Positions 23,967 through 34,600 of a DNA stretch of 64,000 nt are shown in pieces. Position 1 is the stretch's first letter; every line of letters begins with the position of its first letter. The stretch is taken from NCBI GenBank assembly GCA_951213105.1, contig OX578133.1, positions 144,846,051-144,910,050 on the forward strand. The letters are read 5' to 3'. Made by a program: the position numbers and the translations under genes. This DNA is from Amaurobius ferox. Lineage: Eukaryota; Arthropoda; Arachnida; Araneae; Amaurobiidae. The notes beneath the pieces are model-generated. The model had not been told where the DNA came from, did no database searches, and worked only from the letters and a program-made list of their open reading frames with translations.

Positions 23967-24134
23967 CCAATAGAATCATAAGTGCAAGTATTTTTAAAGA
24001 AATCGTTCCAGTGTTCAGATGGGGGCCGCACCTGGCACCATTTTGAAGTTCGTGTGAACAACGAAACGCAACAGTGTAAACGTAAACAGTGTACAAGAAC
24101 TTTTACTTCTGCTTCTTCAAAACTACGAGTGGCC

Positions 24135-27100
24135 ATGGAGGCAAGTAGAACGGAGTTGCTGACGCGGGACAACTACGTCACCTGGCGTACCGACATCTCA
24201 TTCGTCCTCAAGGGAGAAGGATGTTTCGGACACGTAGATGGAAGTGCTAAGCCTATCGAAGAAGACGCAACCGCAAGTCGTCGCGACTACGATGATTTTT
24301 ATCAGAGGAAAGACCGAGCGCTCGCCATCATTTATCAAAGTTTATCCTCGGAATACAAGGAGTTGATAAACGTCACCGACGAACCTAGTCAAGTATGGAA
24401 TACCTTGAAAGAACATTTTCAAGCGCCTTCCAGAGCCAACCTGGTTAGATTACTAGATGAGTTCTTCGACATCCGGCCGGAGCAAGACGAGCCTGTTGAC
24501 ATTTTTTGCTCAAGACTGCGGAAGGCCGTGACGAGGCTTAAAGACGCGAAACACCGCATTGAAGACCTATATGTAGCATTCCAGTCGATTCGGTACCTTC
24601 CGGAAGAATTCCGAGGTATCGTTCAACTTATATATCGATGGAATGACTCGGACTTCAAGCTCAGCAAAATACAAGCAGAGCTAGCAGCGGAGGAGAGCCG
24701 GCTTAGGCAGCAAGCAAGTGACTTTTCCAAAACTGTGAGTTCAAATTCTGCATATTTTACTTCTAAGAAATTTGTAAATAGAGTAAAAGTGTCTAAACTT
24801 AAATTTCCAAATGTATCTCATAATGTGTCTAATGTAAATACTTCTAGTCATAATGTAAATATTTCTAAAAGTAAAATTAAGTGTTTTAAGTGTAACAAAC
24901 TAGGTCATACTAAATCTAATTGCAGTAGAAATAATGGATCTAGTATTGTGGAATTTCTTGGGTCTCCACAGATTGAGGCTAATACTGTAATCGATCCTAG
25001 CGATAGACTCAGCTGGTTAGTAGACACTGCTGCTACGCGACATTTCTGTAATAACATTAAGTTATTTTCAAAATTTAATGAGTGCAAAGGCACTTCAATG
25101 TCGCTAGCAGTAGGGGATGTCGAAAGTCCAGTTGAGGCTATCGGGACGGTGGAAATGTATGTCCAATTTAAGGATAAGCAAAGTATTATCAAATTGGAAA
25201 ATGTTATGTATTCTCCTAAACTTAGGAGAAATTTATTAGCTGCATCTGTTCTTGAGGAACAAAATTTTAGTTTTAATGGAGCTAATGGGGTTCTATGGTT
25301 TTTTACACCTAAAGGGGAGAAATTCTTTTATGCAAAAAGAAAGGATGGGTTATATTTTTTAAAACCTAAGTATAGTACCCAGGAACAACATAACGTAGAA
25401 AACAGTCAATCTAAAGATAGGGATCGACATGGAGACAAGAAACACAAAAAGGATAAGAAATCCAAGGATAGGGATCCTAGTGCTTCCAGAAAAATAGACA
25501 AAGTAAAAATAGCACCTAATCTTAAAGAAACTAAATTTAAATCTGACAAAACAAAAACTAAGCAGAATAAAAATGTGAATAGTTCAATATCTAAGCCTAG
25601 CAGTTCAGTAACTGAACTTAATAGTACAAACTGTCTTTGGCATAAACGATATTGCCACATAAACGCTGAATATCTCCTCCAAACCAGCAAAGTTTCTGCC
25701 GTAAACGGACTTCCTAGGCTTAAATACAAAAGGTTAAATTGTAAATCATGTAAATTGGCTAAGTCTAGGAGAGTATCATATAAACCCACCGGTAGGATAA
25801 GGTCCACTAAACCATTGCAATTGTTACACATGGATGTGTGTGGTCCCTTACCCACAGCCTCATATGGTGGGAACAAGTATGTCTTAACTATAACAGATGA
25901 TTATAGTAGAAAAGTTTTTGTTTACCTCATGAAACAGAAGTCAGAAGTATTTTCACATTTTAAAGAGTTTCAGGCCAGAGAAGAAAGGCAGTTAGGTACT
26001 AAAATTCTATGTATCCGGACGGATAATGGAATGGAATTCTGCCATGATAAGTTCAAAAATTACCTGAAGGATATCGGTATTAAGGCTGAGAGGACTAACA
26101 CATATACCCCACAGCAAAATGGAGTATCAGAGCGATTCAACTTAACCGCATTTGACTGTGTTAGAGCCATGTTGAACGACAGCAAATTACATGACAGATT
26201 CTGGGCGGAAGCAATATTGTGTTTTGCATACACTAAAAATCGAATATGTCACAAATTTAAGACAAAAACTCCACATGAACTCTACAATGGTAGAAAACCT
26301 TCAGTCAAACATCTTAGAACCTTTGGTTGTAGAGCATATGTAGGCAAACCCAGTCAGCTCAGAAAGAAGTTAGACATGAAAGCTACAGAAGGGGTGATGG
26401 TAGGCTATGCTACTAAAACTAAGGGCTATAGGATATTTTTGTCAGGAGAGAAACGAACAATTGAGACCTGCAATGTGAGGTTTGATGAGGGTGATGTAGT
26501 GGAAGGCATCCTGCACCCAATTTGTCCCAGAAATATCTCCTCAGGGATATCAAGAGATAACCTTTCAGAATACTCCGACGGGGAATATCCGAGAGAGCAG
26601 TCTGATAGGGGGGCAGGAGAGAGTGAAGACACTGGTGACGATCCGTCTGAATCCAGTGAGGAAACGGACTCTCCTGCTGACTCCAGTATGACTCCTTGCT
26701 CGGATATTGCTTGGCAGCGAAAGACGGTTCCAAGACCCGATGGGAGTAGAACCGATGTGTATTATTACGCTCAAGGAGATAATAAAAGGCTGAGGTCGCA
26801 CAATGATGTTAAGAAATATTGTGATAAAAGGAATATACAATTTGATCAGCAACTGTTTAATTTTTGGGAAAATAAAGGTCTTAAAAGGGTCAGAGGCAGA
26901 CCAGAAGCAAGCAATATTGAAATAAATATACCAAAAGGGTACAACGCTGCTATTAAATCTTCCCAGTCCGAAAAATGGTGTAATGCTATGGATGAAGAAA
27001 TGGCCGTAATGCAAGAGAGGGGTGTCTGGGAACTAGTTCCTGCATCCACCTCACAAAAGCATATAGGCAATAGATGGGTCTACACTATTAAGAAAGACGA

Positions 27101-28484
27101 GAAAGGGAAAATCAAGAGATTTAAAGCTCGTTTGGTAGCCCAGGGGTATGGTCAGAAAAAGGGAGAATCATACGATGAAGTTTTTAGCCCTGTTGTTAAC
27201 TTCAACTTAATTAGAGCATTCTTCTCAATTTTCGTATGCATGCTTGGCTGGATGCATTTCCAATTAGATATCAAATCTGCCTATCTCTATGCTAAATTGA
27301 GTCAAAAGGTATATATGAAACAGCCTCAAGGTTATGTCAATCAGGAACAGCCTGATTATGTTTGTTTGTTGAAGAAAGCCATTTACGGTCTTCATCAAAG
27401 TGGAAGAGAATGGTTTAATGAACTTGACACCAAATTAAAAGAATTAAATATTTTAAAACTTCAATGGTGTAATTGTGCATATATTTACAATAGCAAAGTT
27501 CTTATGCTAGTCTATGTGGATGACATAATTCTCTTCTCAAAATATCAAAGGGACATAGACCACATTGTTTCATTACTTAGCATAGAATTTGATATCAAGG
27601 TATTAGGAAAAATTAGAAAACTTTTAGGCATGGAATTTAAAGAGTGTGACAATAAATTTTTTATACATCAAAGTCAGTATATAGATAAAGTATGTCAAAT
27701 GTTTCAACAGTATAAATATCCAGTTACTTCACTTCCCATTTCTAAAGGGAATATTCTAAGTAAAATAGATTGTCCAAAGACAAGTGAAGAAATAAAGCAA
27801 ATGCAAAATTTTCCTTACAGGAGCTTAATTGGGTGTTTGGCTTTTATATCTAGTAGGACTAGACCTGATATTTGTTACGCCATCAATATATTATCTCAAT
27901 TTCAAGAAAACCGTGGAATTAAGCATTGGGATGCATTGTTAAGACTTTTAGGATATGTTGAAAAGACTAAAAACTATATGTTGAATTTATCTAACATTCA
28001 GGAGTTAAAATTGAATGGTTATTCAGATTCAGACTTTGCTGCAAACCGAGATGACCGTGTTTCACTTGGAGGCATGATACTCTTTATTGACAATGTACCT
28101 ATTTCTTGGCGTACCTTTAAACATAAGTGTGTCAGCTTATCAACCATGGAAGCTGAATACGTATCACTAACTGAAGCCGCTAAGGAAATGGTATGGGTAC
28201 AAAACATAATTGAAGAATGTCATTTACTTGGGTTAAATTTTAATAAAAGTAACAGTGTTATTTTTAGCGACAACCAAGCAGCCATTAATTTTTCTAACTC
28301 TCCAATTGAAAACAATAGAACTAAGCATATTGATGTTAGATATCATTTCCTAAGAAATTTAATAGTCAATGAATCTTTTAATGTTAAATTTGTAAATAGT
28401 AAAGATAACTTAGCAGATCACTTTACTAAACCAATGACTAAGGAAATAATACTTAAATTTTGTAATAAAATTTTTAAAAAATAA
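24135..28484 (+). CDS. copia gag-pol polyprotein (1,449 codons, intact)
   Basis: Single frame for Gag, protease, integrase, reverse transcriptase and RNase H. The ATG at 24135 has context GCCATGG and opens MEASRTELLTRDNYVTW, a usual copia Gag start; the frame is open back to 23982 without another ATG. Visible in order: a CCHC knuckle CFKCNKLGHTKSNC from residue ~250; protease VDTAATRHF (Asp ~297); pre-integrase H-H-C-C from ~503; integrase Asp in HMDVCGP (~567), Asp in RTDNGMEF (~630), Glu in NGVSERFN (~665); RT LDIKSAYL (~1044) and YVDD (~1127-1130); RNase H Asp, Glu, Asp near 1298, 1338, 1378, ending in HFTKPMT. No stops or frameshifts. The protease has DTAA where many copia elements have D-S/T-G-A. 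Confidence 0.97.
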   Translation: MEASRTELLTRDNYVTWRTDISFVLKGEGCFGHVDGSAKPIEEDATASRRDYDDFYQRKDRALAIIYQSLSSEYKELINVTDEPSQVWNTLKEHFQAPSRANLVRLLDEFFDIRPEQDEPVDIFCSRLRKAVTRLKDAKHRIEDLYVAFQSIRYLPEEFRGIVQLIYRWNDSDFKLSKIQAELAAEESRLRQQASDFSKTVSSNSAYFTSKKFVNRVKVSKLKFPNVSHNVSNVNTSSHNVNISKSKIKCFKCNKLGHTKSNCSRNNGSSIVEFLGSPQIEANTVIDPSDRLSWLVDTAATRHFCNNIKLFSKFNECKGTSMSLAVGDVESPVEAIGTVEMYVQFKDKQSIIKLENVMYSPKLRRNLLAASVLEEQNFSFNGANGVLWFFTPKGEKFFYAKRKDGLYFLKPKYSTQEQHNVENSQSKDRDRHGDKKHKKDKKSKDRDPSASRKIDKVKIAPNLKETKFKSDKTKTKQNKNVNSSISKPSSSVTELNSTNCLWHKRYCHINAEYLLQTSKVSAVNGLPRLKYKRLNCKSCKLAKSRRVSYKPTGRIRSTKPLQLLHMDVCGPLPTASYGGNKYVLTITDDYSRKVFVYLMKQKSEVFSHFKEFQAREERQLGTKILCIRTDNGMEFCHDKFKNYLKDIGIKAERTNTYTPQQNGVSERFNLTAFDCVRAMLNDSKLHDRFWAEAILCFAYTKNRICHKFKTKTPHELYNGRKPSVKHLRTFGCRAYVGKPSQLRKKLDMKATEGVMVGYATKTKGYRIFLSGEKRTIETCNVRFDEGDVVEGILHPICPRNISSGISRDNLSEYSDGEYPREQSDRGAGESEDTGDDPSESSEETDSPADSSMTPCSDIAWQRKTVPRPDGSRTDVYYYAQGDNKRLRSHNDVKKYCDKRNIQFDQQLFNFWENKGLKRVRGRPEASNIEINIPKGYNAAIKSSQSEKWCNAMDEEMAVMQERGVWELVPASTSQKHIGNRWVYTIKKDEKGKIKRFKARLVAQGYGQKKGESYDEVFSPVVNFNLIRAFFSIFVCMLGWMHFQLDIKSAYLYAKLSQKVYMKQPQGYVNQEQPDYVCLLKKAIYGLHQSGREWFNELDTKLKELNILKLQWCNCAYIYNSKVLMLVYVDDIILFSKYQRDIDHIVSLLSIEFDIKVLGKIRKLLGMEFKECDNKFFIHQSQYIDKVCQMFQQYKYPVTSLPISKGNILSKIDCPKTSEEIKQMQNFPYRSLIGCLAFISSRTRPDICYAINILSQFQENRGIKHWDALLRLLGYVEKTKNYMLNLSNIQELKLNGYSDSDFAANRDDRVSLGGMILFIDNVPISWRTFKHKCVSLSTMEAEYVSLTEAAKEMVWVQNIIEECHLLGLNFNKSNSVIFSDNQAAINFSNSPIENNRTKHIDVRYHFLRNLIVNESFNVKFVNSKDNLADHFTKPMTKEIILKFCNKIFKK

Positions 28485-29340
28485 ATCAAAACTTTTTGAG
28501 ATTAAATGTTTAGTCTAAAGAAAATTTTAAATACTAAATTGAATTTACAACTTGGGAATTTTTTTTAGAAGATGTCATATATATACATTATTGTTTATCT
28601 TAAACCTCATTGATATAAGATAGTATATCTTGAGTATAAATTTTTGTGATATTGAATCTTTTTCACTTTACACCTTTGTATATACATCCATTTTCCATGA
28701 CCCGCATGATGCTAAATAATAGCTTATGTGTATAAAATTTTGTATTTTTCAACTTGGTAAAAAGTATGTGTTGAAAGTTTTGATAAAGGAATTTTATTAT
28801 CTAATTACTTGCATCATGTATTTTTAAATATTTGGTATATCAATGCAGTCTAATAGTATTAGTTATGTATACTTATATTGTGTTAATAGACTAAATTTTT
28901 TAAGCTTTTTGAATTATAGTGTTTATACTCAAATTTAAAGTAAACTTAAATTCTATGCTTATACAAAATCTTAATCCTTTAAAGTTGACTTGTTTAATAT
29001 GATAATGTGCTTATACTTAAATTTTGGATACTTATAATTAAATTTAAACTAAAATTTCAATTTTTGAATGCTGATACTTAAGCATTGAAGTTGTGTTGTA
29101 TATAAATTTCTACTTGATGTGAAATATTGTTGTTACAATATTGTCGACAATACTTAACTATTTTTCAGATACTATAAGTACTTATGCATTTTATTTTAAA
29201 TTTAATAATGATATAATACTTTAAATTTTTTCCTTCATTATATGTTTGATAGGATACTGGGGGCCTTGGTGTTTATTGATATACCTTGGTTTCTCAGAGT
29301 AAGTTTTCTTTTGCATATGCATTGAGACTTAAGGATTTGC
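28485..29340 (+). other. copia 3' untranslated region
   Basis: About 860 bp of AT-rich non-coding sequence between the gag-pol stop and the polypurine tract. No frame or secondary element recognised. Confidence 0.7.
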
Positions 29341-29354
29341 ATGAGGGGGCCGAT
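29341..29354 (+). promoter_or_regulatory. copia polypurine tract
   Basis: ATGAGGGGGCCGAT immediately before the 3' LTR. The AGGGGG run is the likely plus-strand primer. Confidence 0.75.
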
Positions 29355-30150
29355 TGTTGGAAATAATCAATACATCGCGATTCACGTTCCCGTGAACGGG
29401 CGTTTATGCAAATTTAATATGAACGACTCTTCCCGTTCACCGGCATGAACCGTGACGTTTTTCAACATGAGGTTTCATGCAAATCAGTTCTCAATGCGTA
29501 CACATCTGATTTGCATATCCGGGGGCGTTTCCGGAACTGTCTATTCTCGTATATATAGGGCAGAGGTTTCTTGAAGCAAATCAAGAGGTCGATCGAGATC
29601 AGACAGATCGATCAGATCAGACGTCTGAAGAAGTCAGACGATATAGACACTGATGGTCTGATGCAGGCAGACAGAAATGTTTTTGACAGAAGCACTGCGG
29701 AATATCTTTTGACGACGGTTAATAGTCGAAACGGATGCAGATGTGGTCAGTTTGGACCAGCATGTATTGAACGTTAAATTTACTTACAAACGTTCGGAAG
29801 CCGCTTTAAATATTTTCCTGATGTTCTATCCTTTGGTTTCCCTTTGCCAAGTGATGGTGGCTGAAATACACGCAAGTGATAGAGGTAGTATAGTAACTTA
29901 CTACCAAATGCTTCAAGGAATCTCTGTCTAGTCATTTACAACTGAAAATCTTTTGTACATAGTATATTTTGATGTTTTACGGCATGGAAAATTACCAGGT
30001 ACGTGTAATATGCCGATTTGTGTTTTTCACCAAATAAAGTGAACGAAGTTTTTCTTTAAAACTGGACTTGTGTACTTTCATGACCCAGCCAACACTTATT
30101 GACTCTGACAGTGCGTGCTTTGCTATCTTCAAATTTTAAATTTTAAAAGA
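29355..30150 (+). repeat. copia 3' LTR
   Basis: 796 bp, the same length as the 5' LTR. Differences include GGCGTGAACC to GGCATGAACC, GTACGCATC to GTACACATC, CTCGGATAT to CTCGTATAT and the last TTTTCC to TTTTAA. Followed by the CTAAA duplication at 30151-30155. Confidence 0.95.
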
Positions 30151-30155
30151 CTAAA

Positions 30156-30787
30156 CAGGTGATTTTGTAATTGAGTGTGCTGTTACCTGTGTCTATATTA
30201 TTTAAGTACCCGGCACTTATTTAGGAACTGGACAACACGAGGTGATTCTTTATAGTAGTGTATAAATCTCAACATAAATTATTTTACTTTACAACATTCA
30301 AATGCAATTTGTTAGCTCTGCTTGTTCACATTGCATAATGTTTTAAGCATATAATAAAAATAATATTCATTACTAGTGGTTATTGTAATATTAGCTGTTA
30401 GGAATAAGGCCCAAAAGTAAAGCTCTTTATTTAATTTGTACCATTCTGAAAGTTTTTAAGGTGTATTTAAGATTAAATATTTAAGATTGAGTTTTTAATT
30501 AGAGTTCAAATCAAGTTTTAAATCTTTAATGATTTTATATTCTTCATTTATAAGTATATATTTGGGAACAATATTTAATTACTTTAAATTTAAAAAATTA
30601 AAACATGTCTTTAAAAAGATTAAAATCCTATGTAACTATTTAAAGTTTAAAGTTTTATAGTCTCTTTATTTATTTTTATATGATAAATAACATTTCTCGA
30701 CAAAAACAGTATTTTTAATTTTAAAAAAGTCATGCAGTGAAAGGTTAAGATATTTGATTTCATGTTAAAATATTATATATTACTTAC
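30156..30787. other. unassigned intronic DNA
   Basis: AT-rich, between the copia element and spinster exon 2. Contains the 5' splice region of intron 2; nothing else recognised. Confidence 0.5.
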
Positions 30788-30990
30788 TCCCGGTGGTATG
30801 ATAGATCCTAGAAATGTAGTAACACTCCAAAATAATATACCACATGCCATCACCTTAGGTCGATTGTATCTATCTCCTAGGTAACCAAAAACTGGAGCCA
30901 TTATCATATAACTGACAATAAAAGATGTCTGAAGAAGCCCAGCTTGAGTATCACTTAGCCCATAATAAGCTTTGACATCACTCAAGACAC
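30788..30990 (-). CDS. spin: spinster transporter, coding exon 2
   Basis: Second coding exon, 203 nt. It begins after a TTTTCAG acceptor (intron side 30994-30991) and supplies two bases of the split Gly codon. It encodes VLSDVKAYYGLSDTQAGLLQ, a membrane helix, then GYLGDRYNRPKVM, which is the MFS motif A loop between helices 2 and 3, then another helix ending SIIPPG. It closes at a codon boundary on a consensus donor GTAAGT (30787 downward). The next exon found (5113-4962) starts in phase 0, as required. The copia element at 23145-30150 sits less than 700 bp away in the following intron, on the opposite strand. Confidence 0.9.
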
Positions 30991-31144
30991 CTGAAAATTT
31001 AAATTATATATATGATTCATTTTTATATCAAATACTTAGAATATGTGCATAGCATTAAAAAATCAACTATCTTATATTATTGAAGTAATAAAGTATGTGA
31101 CAGAAAGTATTTTATTCACTATAATACTGAATAAATTTCAATTA

Positions 31145-32546
31145 CACTGCTCACAACTGAAATTGCAACACCATAAAGTTGTAGGTGTAGCTTTATGTAA
31201 ATCATGCAATGGAAACAGCAAGATATGCAAATGATCACTGCTTTGTTATGCATAGTTACGTAACACCTTGCCGAGAGCATAAAAGCGTCAGGTCAAGGAG
31301 GAGCGATATCACAGCTAAATTGTAGCATCATTGGTTTCAGGTTGTAAAAATCATCACAATATACCAAGAGTACTTCAACGTACTGCATACGTTCAGTTAT
31401 CGTCAACGGAACGGCAACAAATCATTGTTTTATGTGAGGGTGGAATGAGCCTTCAAAGGATCGCTGAACTATTGGGTCGTGATGTGAGCACAGTTCAATG
31501 GTGTGTGTTACGGTACGTGAGAGACAACGAAACGACATGAAGATCAAGTAGTGGAGCTTCCAGGTGTACCACACCATGTGAAGATTGTATGCTTCTGAGA
31601 AGCATTGCGCAGAAGCCGTTTACCACAGCAACCATGTTATAACATTTATCCCACACTACAAGTAACGTGGTTTTGATGCAAACAATTCGAAACCGTTTGC
31701 ATGACACAGGACTCCGAGATATATGACCTTTTCGACACCTACCGTTTCAACGTCTTCACCAGATATGTTGCCTCCAGTGGTGTCAACTGAGAAGCAATTG
31801 GTTGAAAGAATGGCAAAATATTCTGTTCACGGATGAATCACAATTATATTTTGGCATGCCAGATGACCATACTCGCATATGGCGGCACTTTCAACAATGT
31901 AACCAGGAAGCTTTTCTATCAGTCACCACACAGCCCCCCCCCTAAGTGGTACCATGGTTTGGGGTGGTATAACATTTGGTAGACAAACACCTTTGGTCCA
32001 CATTTCTGGCAGTATTACAGTACAACAATACGTCTCTGACATTGTGAGACCTGTGGTACAGCCATATCTGTCAGTCAACCAGCCAGGCCTAGACTGCTTT
32101 TTCAGCAAGATAATGCCAGGCCACATACTGCACGGATAACTATGAATAGTCTACAAGGTTTTGATATCCTGCCTTGCCCAGCATATTTTCTGGATTTGTC
32201 GCCAATTGAGCATATCTGGGACATCACGGGTCGCCGATTAAGAGAACTCCCAATTCCAACAAACCATGTTCAGTTACAAGCCCAATTGCATGCTGTGTGG
32301 AATGCCATCCCTCAGCACACCATTGACCATATTATTGATGGAATGTCTTGTCGTATCCAATCCTGCATAGTCGCTCGCGGTGGGTCTATTCCATATTGAT
32401 CTATTGTCAATAAAATTCCATGCTTTCATTTTCCAGGTATGAATTTTTTTATCATTTGCACATCTCCATGTTACAATTATATTCTGTAAATTTCATAAGG
32501 ATATATCAATTCCTTCATGGTGTTGCGACTTCAGTTATGAGCAGTG
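31145..32546 (+). mobile_element. Tc1-type transposon, copy 2 (different family)
   Basis: 1,402 bp between TA dinucleotides (31143-31144, 32547-32548). The inverted ends read CACTGCTCACAACTGAA on the left and CACTGCTCATAACTGAA on the right, continuing CGCAACACCAT. The ends differ from the Tc1 at 21064. Confidence 0.95.
31331..32396 (+). pseudogene. Tc1 transposase, degenerate
   Basis: N-terminal HTH: LSSTERQQIIVLCEGGMSLQ then IAELLGRDVSTVQ. The DDE residues survive in separate frames: TDES (near 31832), QDNARPHTARI (Asp codon 32109-32111) and SPIEHIWD (Glu codon 32208-32210). A C-terminal segment GRRLRELP follows. Frameshifts and stops separate them, so it is inactive. As in the other Tc1 here, 32 residues lie between the second and third catalytic positions. 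Confidence 0.88.
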
Positions 32547-33235
32547 TATATCAAATTTCTAGTCTAAAAAGTTAAAGGAAATTATTCATGGGCAAGGCAT
32601 GATAAACCCAGTTAGCACTAGCAGGCATTTAAAAAATATACCTAAAAAATATTTTAATAAGAAAAATAAATCAATTAAGTTGTATGTATGGACTTTGCCA
32701 TTATTAATTCACATTCAGAAAAAAATGCTAAGAGTAATTATCATATTCAGTATTAATAACAAAAGCATCAAATTGTTACAAAAATTCAAAAGAAATAGAC
32801 AGAAAGGGGGATGGATCCCTGCTCAATAAACTTAATGCTTGCAATGCACAGCAATGGTTTTAGTTAAGCATTAAATTATCAAAAGACCTATTTTGAGCAT
32901 ATATAGTTGAAACAAGTGTCCAGGTTATGTTTTTATATAACTATATGGGAAAGTGGATGCAGTTTGACATTGCTTTCATAACCACACTTTCATTGATAAA
33001 GTGTTAAGTTAAAAAATGTCAAACTCCTGTTTTGAAAAGAAATACAAAGTTGAAACAGATATCCAGGTCACATTTTGAAAAGAAATAGAGAGAAAGGGGG
33101 ATCCATACTCAATCCCCCCCCCAACCCCAAATTCTAATTAAAGCCAATCATCTTTATTCAAGTTACACACCAAGACTTAAAAGTGACAACACACCAAGTT
33201 ATACAAGTTACACACCAAGACTTAATGTGTGAAAG

Positions 33236-33538
33236 ATGAAATGGATGGAATTAGAAACTCCTCCAAGGTATGCCATGACAGCTCTGTTAAATTGTGAAAA
33301 GGATATTTTTCCTAACATTCACATACTTCTTGCGATACTGGTCACTCTTCCTGTGTCTACAGTATCCATTGAGAGAATATTTTCGAAGATGAAACGCATC
33401 AAGACATATTTACGAAACAACACTGGCCTAGAGCGTCTAAATGGCCTTGCTTTGATGTCAATACACAGGGAAATCATAATCTCTAATGAAGAAATAATTA
33501 ATATATTTTTGAAAGGCAACAGGCGTCTCACATTGTAA
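33236..33538 (+). pseudogene. hAT transposase C-terminal dimerisation domain fragment
   Basis: About 100 residues with the hAT dimerisation signature: LLAILVTLPVSTVSIERIFS, KMKRIKTYLRNN, then ERLNGLALMSIHRE. Only this C-terminal part is in one frame; upstream sequence to about 32590 is degraded. A hAT-type 3' end lies at 33783-33821, consistent with one element. Confidence 0.85.
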
Positions 33539-33782
33539 CATGTATAAATTATTTCTGTGTTCGACTTTAAATAAATTATGAATCATCGATTAGATGCTTA
33601 TAAAATGCTGTTTCATTATTACCTTCAAATCGATTAATTGCTTTAATTATAATATTCATGTGCAAATATTAAGATGATAAATCAACTAATTAGTATAATT
33701 AATATTTAATGATATTTTGAAATTAGATAATTAATGATTTAGTGAGGATTATTTAGCATGATAGTCTTTTTGACAAAACTGT

Positions 33783-33821
33783 CTGTGCCCCCACCGAAAC
33801 CGAATCCTGGCTACGCTACTG
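33783..33821 (+). repeat. hAT right terminal inverted repeat
   Basis: Reads GTGCCCCCACCGAAACC then GAATCCTGGCTACGCTACTG. The reverse strand starts CAGTAGCGTAGCCAGGATTC, the common end of one hAT group. The matching left end was not found, so the element is truncated or too diverged. Confidence 0.7.
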
Positions 33822-34600
33822 TCTGCCTAGTTATCAAGAATATTGATGTTTTATTGAAGATCTCTCCCAAGCCATAATACCAAGATATGTCTTGTTAATT
33901 TTTAAATGTTTCCACTAAATATCAACCCTTTAATATTATTTTGCAATGGAACAGTGTATAATATATTATATTAAATCTAACTCATATCCTTTCATGTGTA
34001 AGGCTACTGATTACCTTTTCTTTTAAATACTCTTATAAATTCTTCACTTAAGTTAATTTAATATTCAACTATAATTTTCTTGAATTATTTCTAACTCTTT
34101 CTAATGTTTTCCCCCTTATTTTATTAATATTTGTAATTATCCACCATCTTCCCTTAAATCAATAGTCTTATAAAGTTTAAAATGTTTCATTACTATTCTC
34201 ATTCATATAAGTTTGGCTCTAGTTTCTTTTAGGGTGGCATGATATGAATCTCATATTTAAATTTTACTTTTCTTTCTATTCATAGAATTTCACCATAGTT
34301 ACCATCTAAACAATAAACCCGGGTGATAAATTCATAATTATAACCCTTTCATTTATTCATGTGCTTATCGTACCTATCAATTCGTCTCAAGCCAATCTTA
34401 TTACAAATTAATTTTGTACTTAATATTTTTTCTTTCAACTATATTTCAGTTTCTCTCATGTTTATCTGATTACGTTTTCATGTTGTGATTAAAATTTATA
34501 AAAACAACTAAATTTCAATTTGTGGCAACAATTATTTGTCTATTTATTTTTAATAACATTTTCTGCTATCAAAAAATTGAAATCACTCAATAACTAACAT
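33822..34600. other. unassigned intronic DNA
   Basis: AT-rich, no recognisable gene or element end; may include untranslated leader of the LINE relic that follows. Confidence 0.35.

Larger units (their letters stand above)
23145..30150 (+). mobile_element. complete Ty1/copia LTR retrotransposon
   Basis: 7,006 bp with two 796-bp LTRs and the 5-bp target duplication CTAAA (23140-23144 and 30151-30155). Contains a primer-binding region, one long gag-pol frame and a polypurine tract. I count about 12 differences between the LTRs (~98.5% identity), so the insertion is young. It lies opposite in orientation to spinster, inside intron 2. All parts for autonomous activity appear present by inspection. 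Confidence 0.97.
5114..30787 (-). other. spin: spinster intron 2 (about 25.7 kb)
   Basis: Intron between coding exons 2 and 3, GTAAGT at its 5' end and TTTCAG at its 3' end. It holds the full-length copia element, Tigger, a Tc1, the long-TIR element with its piggyBac-type passenger, two SINEs and several tandem arrays. I saw no extra exon, but a small alternative exon could be missed by eye. Confidence 0.85.
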
